From an uncultured Ruminococcus sp. (GTDB taxonomy: Bacteria; Bacillota; Clostridia; Oscillospirales; Ruminococcaceae): a stretch of 10,148 nt of DNA. The DNA lies in the NCBI GenBank assembly GCA_905199285.1, contig CAJKFZ010000091.1, positions 1-10,148 on the forward strand. Direction: 5' to 3'. Shown in pieces: positions 5,336-10,148 of this stretch (the first letter of the stretch is position 1; every line of letters begins with the position of its first letter). Under the pieces are notes generated by a model. It ran no database searches, was not told where the DNA came from, and worked only from the letters and a program-made list of their open reading frames with translations. The position numbers and the translations under genes are program-made.

Positions 5336-5746
5336 ATGAGTAAAACAGCTGTAATTTATTGGAGCGGTACCGGTAACACTGAAATGATGGCGAAAGCAAT
5401 CGCAGAGGGTGCAGGAGCTGATTTGTTTGCAGTTTCGGAGTTCAGCGGAAATATTGCTGATTATGACAGGATTGCATTTGGCTGTGCGGCAATGGGCGCA
5501 GAGGTTCTTGAGGAAGATGAATTTGAACCGTTTTTTGCAGCAATTGAAGGTTCACTTTCCGGCAAGACTGTTGCTCTTTTCGGCTCTTATGGCTGGGGAG
5601 ACGGTGAGTGGATGCGTAACTGGGAAGAACGTGTCAAGGCTGACGGAGCAGTTCTTTTTGGTGACGAAGGACTTATTGTGAACGAAACTCCATCTGATGA
5701 TGATCTGGCGAAGTGCAAGGAACTCGGAGCAAATCTGGCTAAGTAA
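5336..5746 (+). CDS. Short-chain flavodoxin
   Basis: This 136-residue protein is the length of a short-chain flavodoxin and carries its motifs in order. The FMN phosphate loop SGTGNT is at residues 10-15 after a first beta strand (TAVIYW). A loop containing AAMGAEVLEEDEFEPFF corresponds to the region on one face of the flavin. The second flavin loop, GSYGWGDGEWM, is at 83-93, with Y85 and W87 as likely stacking residues. Flavodoxins are low-potential one-electron carriers that replace ferredoxin, typically when iron is scarce. I prefer the ATG at 5336 over an in-frame TTG at 5324: the TTG sits one base after the only Shine-Dalgarno (AAGAAAGG, ending 5322), and the ATG product begins exactly as flavodoxins do. 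The 13-base gap is slightly long. It follows the DUF3793 gene by 31 bases and is the last gene of the unit. Confidence 0.93.
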   Translation: MSKTAVIYWSGTGNTEMMAKAIAEGAGADLFAVSEFSGNIADYDRIAFGCAAMGAEVLEEDEFEPFFAAIEGSLSGKTVALFGSYGWGDGEWMRNWEERVKADGAVLFGDEGLIVNETPSDDDLAKCKELGANLAK

Positions 5747-5772
5747 GTACACATCACTTTCCTTTCAGTATG

Positions 5773-5803
5773 ACCGCTGTGCAATTTGAAGCACAGCGGT
5801 TTT
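5773..5803 (+). terminator. Strong intrinsic terminator after flavodoxin
   Basis: ACCGCTGTGC (5773-5782) and GCACAGCGGT (5791-5800) form a perfect 10-bp GC-rich stem with an 8-base loop, followed by a short T stretch (5800-5803). It lies 27 bases after the flavodoxin stop codon and separates that operon from the tetR2 promoter. Confidence 0.85.
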
Positions 5804-5832
5804 CGTGTATCATAAAAAATTTTAAAAACCTC

Positions 5833-5861
5833 TTGACAAATTCTGCTGACCATGCTATAAT
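5833..5861 (+). promoter_or_regulatory. Promoter of tetR2
   Basis: TTGACA (5833-5838), a 17-base spacer and TATAAT (5856-5861) are perfect consensus elements. The -10 overlaps the first two bases of the operator dyad. The arrangement is the same as promoter P2 of tetR1 at 344-372, including flanking bases. Confidence 0.85.
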
Positions 5862-5885
5862 AACAGTGTTATATAACGCTGTTAT
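5860..5885. promoter_or_regulatory. TetR-type operator in front of tetR2 (26-bp near-perfect dyad)
   Basis: ATAACAG (5860-5866) and CTGTTAT (5879-5885) are the outer arms, and the centre is the self-complementary GTTATATAAC (5868-5877). Twenty-four of 26 positions are symmetric. Length, arms (ATAACA and TGTTAT), central TTA-YR-TAA and position relative to the -10 are the same as in the tetR1 operator at 371-396. It ends just before the ribosome binding site, so binding should shut off tetR2. Confidence 0.82.
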
Positions 5886-5901
5886 AAAGGGAGCGTACAC
5901 G

Positions 5902-6519
5902 ATGAGTGAAACAGAACAGACAACTCTGGAACGAATTCATGATGCGGCAAAACGGGAGTTTCTTAAAAAGGGATTTAGAGCTGCATCACTGCGAAATATC
6001 GTTAAAACAGCCGGTGTTACGACTGGTGCGTTTTACGGATATTTTTCAAGCAAGGAAGCGCTCTTTGCATCTATTGTAGAACCTCATGCAGCTGCCGTGA
6101 TGGGAAAATTTATGACTGCACAGACAGAGTTTGCCGAGCTTCCAAGGGAAGAACAGCCGGAGCATATGGGGCAGGAATCCGCTGACTGCGTCAGATGGAT
6201 GCTTGACTATATGTACGAAAATATTGAAGATTTCAAAATTCTGATTTGTTGCAGTGAAGGCACTCCATACGAAAATTTTGTGCATTCTATGGTTGAAGTG
6301 GAAGTGGAGTATACATTCCGGTATATTGAGGTATTAAAAAGCCTTGGAAATGAAGTTCCTGTACTTGACAGAGAACTTTGCCATATGATCGCAAGCGGAA
6401 TGTTCGAGGGCGTTTTTGAAGTCATTCGTCACGATATGCCAAAAGAACGTGCCGTAGTCTTTGTAGATCAGCTTCGTGAATTTTATACCGCAGGCTGGAT
6501 GAAAATAATGGGACAGTGA
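5902..6519 (+). CDS. TetR/AcrR-family transcriptional repressor (TetR2)
   Basis: This is a 205-residue TetR-family protein. I take the ATG at 5902, preceded by AAAGGGAG (5886-5893) with an 8-base gap. The in-frame ATG at 5770 would begin inside the upstream terminator and read through the promoter and operator. The helix-turn-helix is at about residues 29-48, with recognition segment AGVTTGAFYGYF followed by KEALF-x-SIVE. This is strikingly close to TetR1 (414-1037) in the DNA-binding domain, while the C-terminal ligand-binding parts differ much more. Similar DNA readers with different sensor domains would let two signals converge on related operators. It precedes the ABC pair by about 100 bases and is likely to control that pair, either by readthrough from its own repressed promoter or with the GTTA-box regulator. 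Confidence 0.93.
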   Translation: MSETEQTTLERIHDAAKREFLKKGFRAASLRNIVKTAGVTTGAFYGYFSSKEALFASIVEPHAAAVMGKFMTAQTEFAELPREEQPEHMGQESADCVRWMLDYMYENIEDFKILICCSEGTPYENFVHSMVEVEVEYTFRYIEVLKSLGNEVPVLDRELCHMIASGMFEGVFEVIRHDMPKERAVVFVDQLREFYTAGWMKIMGQ

Positions 6520-6538
6520 TGTCCTTTTATTTTATAGA
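6510..6538 (+). promoter_or_regulatory. Possible promoter for the ABC pair, overlapping the end of tetR2
   Basis: GGGACA (6510-6515), a 17-base spacer and TATAGA (6533-6538) each match consensus at four of six bases. The GTTA box at 6542 begins three bases after the -10, an arrangement similar to the strong promoter at 4345-4373. The core matches are modest, and there is no clear terminator after tetR2, so readthrough from the tetR2 promoter is also possible. Confidence 0.4.
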
Positions 6539-6541
6539 TGG

Positions 6542-6557
6542 GTTAGCTAAAACTAAC
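6542..6557. promoter_or_regulatory. GTTA box 5 (GTTAGCTAAAACTAAC), upstream of the ABC pair
   Basis: This is the fifth copy of GTTAKC-N4-RCTAAY, followed by TAAA, so the right half-site reads CTAACTAA exactly. It lies in the 104-base gap between tetR2 and the first ABC gene, about 66 bases before the start codon. Its presence here but not at the tetR2 promoter suggests that the ABC pair has an input separate from tetR2. Confidence 0.65.
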
Positions 6558-6623
6558 TAAAAATCAATATTAGAACTGACTTCAGCGGTTTGGCATATTG
6601 AAATTTTTCAAGGAGGTTTGAAA

Positions 6624-8399
6624 GTGAAAAAAAATAAAAATCTTTCAGAGCTTATGGGTTATGCGGGAAAGCATAAATATCTGACCTATGCATCGCTCAT
6701 ATTATCAGTAATCAGTGCATTTTTTGCACTACTGCCGTTCGTCTTCATCTTTTTTATCATCAAAGAGGTGATAGAAGTTACTCCGAATTATTCGGAAGCA
6801 GCAGACGTTGTACGAAACGGATGGCTTGCAGTTTTATTTGCATTGATTTCTATTGTGATTTATATCGGCGGTCTGTTGTGTTCACATCTGTCAGCGTTCA
6901 GAATTGCAGGAAATATGCGTAAAACATTGATGTCGCATATCGCAAAGCTGCCTCTTGGTTTTGTCGGGGAAATGGGCAGCGGAAAAATTCGACGCATTGT
7001 CAACGACAGCAGTGCAGCGACAGAAACTTACCTTGCACATCAGCTTCCAGATATGGCAGGAGCTATCGCAACTCCGCTTGGCATGATTGTTATGCTGTTT
7101 TTGTTTGACTGGAGATTCGGATTGATTTGTCTTGTGCCGGTAGTTCTTGGATTTGCGGCGATGTTTAAAATGGCAGGTCCGAAAATGGCAGACGATATGA
7201 AAAATTATCAGAATGCACTTGCGGATATGAACAACGAAGCTGTAGAATATGTTCGTGGTATTCCTGTTGTTAAAACATTTGGGCAGACAGTGCATACTTT
7301 CAAGCGTTTCAAAGGTTCGATAGATAATTATTATAAATTCTGTATTTCCTATTGTAAAAAATGCCGTATGCCTATGCTGCTGTACACAGTTTGCATTAAC
7401 AGCACTTTTGCATTTCTGATTACGCTTGCTTTGATTCTCACAGGTGGTGAATCGGTAGCGCAGTCGGTACTGCTTAGTTTCATTTTCTATGTGATTTTTA
7501 CACCTGTAATAGCAACATCTATGTCAAAGGTATTGTATATGAGTGAAAATGGAATGGTTGTTGCCGACGCTTTGGAGCGTGTGCATTCTATTCTCGATAT
7601 GAAACCACTGCCTGATGCAGTGAAGAATGAGAAACCGAAGGATAATTCTGTAGAATTCAAAAACGTTTCATTCCGATACAACGGGGCAGAAACAGATGCA
7701 CTGCAAGATGTATCATTCAAGGTACGATCAGGAGAAACAATTGCACTCGTTGGGCCATCAGGAGGCGGCAAAACGACTGCTGCCGGACTGATTTCACGAT
7801 TCTGGGACGTTTCCGCAGGTGAAATAAAAGTCGGAGGAGTGAATGTAAAAAGTATCAAAAAATCAGAGCTTATGGAAACGGTTTCCTATGTTTTTCAGGA
7901 CAGCAGACTTTTAAAGACTTCTATTTTTGAAAATGTAAGACTATCCAGACCGAATGCTTCACGCAAAGAAGTAGAATTTGCACTGCACAAGGCACAGTGT
8001 GATGACATTATTGCCAAGTTACCGAATGGCATTGATACCGTTATTGGTACAAAGGGTGTTTATCTGTCAGGCGGTGAACAGCAGAGAATTGCAATTGCCC
8101 GTGTGATGTTGAAAAATGCACCAATCATTGTTCTTGATGAGGCAACAGCGTTTGCAGATCCTGAAAATGAGGCTCTTGTGCAGAAGGCATTTGAAGAACT
8201 GTCGAAGGACAAGACAGTCATTATGATTGCTCACCGTTTGACGACAGTCAGAAATGCGGACAGGATTTTTGTGTTAAAGGACGGAAAAATTGAAGAATCC
8301 GGTATACATAATGTTCTTGCAGATAAAAAAGGTTTGTACGCAAAAATGTGGAAGGACTATCAGACTTCCGTCAGCTGGAAGGTAGGAGGTGCAAAATGA
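6624..8399 (+). CDS. ABC half-transporter (membrane plus ATPase domains), first subunit of a heterodimer
   Basis: This 591-residue exporter-fold protein has an N-terminal membrane domain with about six hydrophobic segments (roughly residues 18-320) and a C-terminal ATPase. The Walker A is GPSGGGKTT at 377-385 (K383), followed by an ISRFWD segment. The signature is LSGGEQQ from 481, the Walker B ends D505-E506, and the H-loop is IAHRLTT. The D-loop reads ATAFADPENE instead of the usual S-LD form. GTG at 6624 is preferred because AGGAGG (6611-6616) precedes it by 7 bases; an in-frame TTG at 6618 is only one base away. The stop overlaps the next start codon (ATGA), so the two subunits are translated together and should form a heterodimer. 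The RFWD and ATAFADPENE motifs recall the YbtPQ/IrtAB siderophore-import group; that is from memory. A multidrug or peptide exporter remains possible. Confidence 0.9.
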   Translation: MKKNKNLSELMGYAGKHKYLTYASLILSVISAFFALLPFVFIFFIIKEVIEVTPNYSEAADVVRNGWLAVLFALISIVIYIGGLLCSHLSAFRIAGNMRKTLMSHIAKLPLGFVGEMGSGKIRRIVNDSSAATETYLAHQLPDMAGAIATPLGMIVMLFLFDWRFGLICLVPVVLGFAAMFKMAGPKMADDMKNYQNALADMNNEAVEYVRGIPVVKTFGQTVHTFKRFKGSIDNYYKFCISYCKKCRMPMLLYTVCINSTFAFLITLALILTGGESVAQSVLLSFIFYVIFTPVIATSMSKVLYMSENGMVVADALERVHSILDMKPLPDAVKNEKPKDNSVEFKNVSFRYNGAETDALQDVSFKVRSGETIALVGPSGGGKTTAAGLISRFWDVSAGEIKVGGVNVKSIKKSELMETVSYVFQDSRLLKTSIFENVRLSRPNASRKEVEFALHKAQCDDIIAKLPNGIDTVIGTKGVYLSGGEQQRIAIARVMLKNAPIIVLDEATAFADPENEALVQKAFEELSKDKTVIMIAHRLTTVRNADRIFVLKDGKIEESGIHNVLADKKGLYAKMWKDYQTSVSWKVGGAK

Positions 8400-10129
8400 T
8401 AAACAAAATCATGAAACGGTTTGCACTTTCAAGAGAGGGTGCAAAAGGACTTGTCTGGGCAATTGCTGCATGTACTGTCGCTGATATCGCACTGATGTTT
8501 CCGGTGGGATTACTGTACTTTTTAGTAAGTGATTTTATTGACGGTAAAGTGCCGGAAAGTCACTATGCGTTATATGGAATCGGAATTGCCGGTGCGATTC
8601 TTCTGATTTTCTTTTCGGAATTCTGGAAATACAATGCTACATATTTTTCCACATACAGAGAATCGGGAAAGTGCAGAATACGGCTTGCGGAAAAACTCCG
8701 AAAACTTCCGCTGTCTTTCTTCGGGAAAAAGGATATTGCCGATTTAACAAATACAATGCTGGGAGATGTGTCTACTACAGAGCAAATGTTTTCCCACTAT
8801 GTACCGCAGTTTTACGGCTCGATTATTTCCACTTGTTTTATTGCTGTCAGCCTGTTCTTTTATGATTGGCGTCTTGCATTTGCTGCTTTATGGGTACTGC
8901 CGGTGGCATTGCTGATTGTGAGTATCTCTAAAAAGGCACAGAATTATTTTAGTCGCAAGCAAAATATGGCACAGATTGCCGTTCAGGACGGTGTACAGGA
9001 GTGTCTTGAAACAATTCGCGACCTGAAAAGCAATAATGCTGAAAAAGAATATTTGCATGGATTGTACCAAAAAATTGATGCATTGGAAGAACGTCATATA
9101 AAGAGCGAACTTGGTACAGCTATGTTTGTCGTTCCAGCTCAGATGATCATGAAGCTTGGTATTGCCACTGTTGCACTTGTTGGAAGTATGCTGCTGATAA
9201 ACGGTACGCTCACCCTGCTTACATTTTTTATGTTCTTGCTGGTTGTTTCGAGAATCTATGAACCGATGTCTTTTTCATTGCAGAATTTAGCAGCTATGAA
9301 TTCTTTGCAGATCAATATTGATCGTATGAATGAGATTGAAAACTGCAAAGAACAGGACGGAGGAAAAGTATTCAAGCCGAATGGCTATGATATTGTTTTT
9401 GAAAATGTAGGATTTTCTTACAATAGTGATGAAACAGTGCTGAAGAATGTTTCCTTTACAGCAAAACAGGGAGAAGTGACCGCTTTGATCGGACCGTCAG
9501 GCGGCGGTAAATCCACAGCAGCAAAGCTTGCAGCAAGATTCTGGGACGCAGATAAAGGTAAAATTACAGTCGGCGGAGTAGATGTAAAATCTGTTGACCC
9601 GGAGAAGCTGCTGACGGCTTTCTCTATTGTATTTCAGGACGTTACACTCTTTAACAATACGGTCATGGAAAATATTCGTATCGGCAGAAAAGACGCTACT
9701 GATGAGGAAGTTATGGCTGCGGCAAGGCTGGCAAACTGCGAAGAATTTGTAGAAAAACTTCCCGATAAATGGAACAGCAACATCGGTGAAAACGGCAGTT
9801 CTCTTTCCGGAGGAGAACGTCAGCGTATTTCTATTGCAAGGGCGTTTTTGAAAAATGCACCAATTATCTTATTGGACGAGGCAACAGCTTCTCTGGACGT
9901 AGAAAATGAAACAGCAATTCAATCTGCACTTTCCCGTTTGATTCAGAATAAAACAGTTCTCTTGATTGCCCACAGAATGCGTACTGTTGCAGGTGCGGAT
10001 AAGGTGGTTGTTCTATCAGACGGTATAGTAGTGGAACAAGGAACTCCTGACGTATTGAAGGAAAAGAACGGAATATATTCCCGTATGGTAAAACTGCAAA
10101 CACAAAGCCAGAATTGGTCGATTGGATAA
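8396..10129 (+). CDS. ABC half-transporter (membrane plus ATPase domains), second subunit of a heterodimer
   Basis: This is a 577-residue partner of the preceding protein. ATG at 8396 overlaps the upstream stop (ATGA) and has GGAGGT at 8385-8390; a longer frame from 8348 lies wholly inside the first gene. An N-terminal membrane domain (about residues 15-315, six predicted helices) is followed by an ATPase with Walker A GPSGGGKST at 366-374 (K372), an AARFWD segment, signature LSGGERQR from 470, Walker B ILLDEATASLD with D494-E495, and H-loop IAHRMRT. Its D-loop is of the normal SLD type, unlike the first subunit. Both Walker B glutamates are present, so neither ATP site looks degenerate at that position. 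Substrate and direction of transport are not readable. With the first subunit it makes a complete four-domain transporter in the cytoplasmic membrane, probably controlled by TetR2 and GTTA box 5. Confidence 0.9.
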   Translation: MINKIMKRFALSREGAKGLVWAIAACTVADIALMFPVGLLYFLVSDFIDGKVPESHYALYGIGIAGAILLIFFSEFWKYNATYFSTYRESGKCRIRLAEKLRKLPLSFFGKKDIADLTNTMLGDVSTTEQMFSHYVPQFYGSIISTCFIAVSLFFYDWRLAFAALWVLPVALLIVSISKKAQNYFSRKQNMAQIAVQDGVQECLETIRDLKSNNAEKEYLHGLYQKIDALEERHIKSELGTAMFVVPAQMIMKLGIATVALVGSMLLINGTLTLLTFFMFLLVVSRIYEPMSFSLQNLAAMNSLQINIDRMNEIENCKEQDGGKVFKPNGYDIVFENVGFSYNSDETVLKNVSFTAKQGEVTALIGPSGGGKSTAAKLAARFWDADKGKITVGGVDVKSVDPEKLLTAFSIVFQDVTLFNNTVMENIRIGRKDATDEEVMAAARLANCEEFVEKLPDKWNSNIGENGSSLSGGERQRISIARAFLKNAPIILLDEATASLDVENETAIQSALSRLIQNKTVLLIAHRMRTVAGADKVVVLSDGIVVEQGTPDVLKEKNGIYSRMVKLQTQSQNWSIG

Positions 10130-10148
10130 TGAATTAAAAATTGTGAGG

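Noticed and set aside
5409..5681. Plus-strand 90-codon frame inside flavodoxin
   Set aside because: It is an out-of-frame shadow of a gene with clear FMN-binding motifs.
5770..5901. Longer reading frame giving TetR2 an extra 44 N-terminal residues
   Set aside because: It would start inside the terminator hairpin and run through the promoter and operator. The ATG at 5902 has a proper ribosome binding site and gives a normal TetR N-terminus.
6618..6623. TTG start for the first ABC subunit
   Set aside because: Only one base separates it from AGGAGG; the GTG at 6624 has a normal 7-base gap.
8671..8865. Plus-strand 64-codon frame inside the second ABC subunit
   Set aside because: It lies out of frame within a well-conserved transporter gene and has no ribosome site.
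10130..10148. AT-rich tail after the last ABC gene as the start of a dispersed repeat
   Set aside because: Only 19 bases are visible, with no second copy in the window to compare.

Overview
The window is about 10.1 kb of moderately low-GC DNA. It looks like a Gram-positive anaerobe of class Clostridia, and the gene content and style point loosely to a Ruminococcus or Oscillospiraceae-type gut or rumen bacterium. The grounds are strong AGGAGG-type ribosome binding sites, consensus TTGACA-17-TATAAT promoters, and a DUF2325, DUF3793 and flavodoxin trio that I know mainly from Clostridia. The genus is a guess. I see no insertion sequence, prophage, CRISPR array, tRNA or rRNA.

Layout from left to right. 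(1) On the minus strand, entering from the left edge, is the first 43 codons of metE, with its promoter and a perfect 21-bp dyad that fits a LysR-type MET-box. (2) Divergent from it is an operon of a TetR-family repressor (414-1037), a MacB/LolD-type ABC ATPase (1129-1827) and a two-module FtsX/MacB-type permease (1841-4096). (3) A 56-aa gene lies on the minus strand (4097-4267), directly abutting the permease stop codon. A bidirectional terminator follows at 4304-4335. (4) A second plus-strand operon carries DUF2325 (4464-4757), DUF3793 (4750-5304) and a short flavodoxin (5336-5746), closed by a strong hairpin at 5773-5803. (5) A second TetR-family regulator (5902-6519) is followed by two translationally coupled full-length ABC half-transporters (6624-8399 and 8396-10129).

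Two sets of regulatory sites tie the region together. The two tetR genes have near-identical promoter/operator modules: TTGACA-17-TATAAT/TAGAAT overlapped by a 26-bp dyad with arms ATAACA and TGTTAT. Their recognition helices are also nearly the same, so auto- and cross-regulation is likely. Separately, a 16-bp box, GTTAKC-N4-RCTAAY, occurs five times, only between genes. It lies in front of tetR1, the MacB-type ABC gene, the DUF2325 operon (twice) and the ABC pair. It therefore marks every plus-strand transcription unit and probably binds a common regulator encoded outside the window.

The working model is inference: a stress or nutrient regulon, possibly iron limitation. A flavodoxin can replace ferredoxin. 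The ABC pair carries motifs that recall the YbtPQ/IrtAB siderophore-import group of exporter-fold ABC proteins. The box half-site (CTAACTAA) resembles DtxR/IdeR-type half-sites. The alternative is a drug or peptide efflux island under two TetR repressors. The sequence alone does not decide between them.
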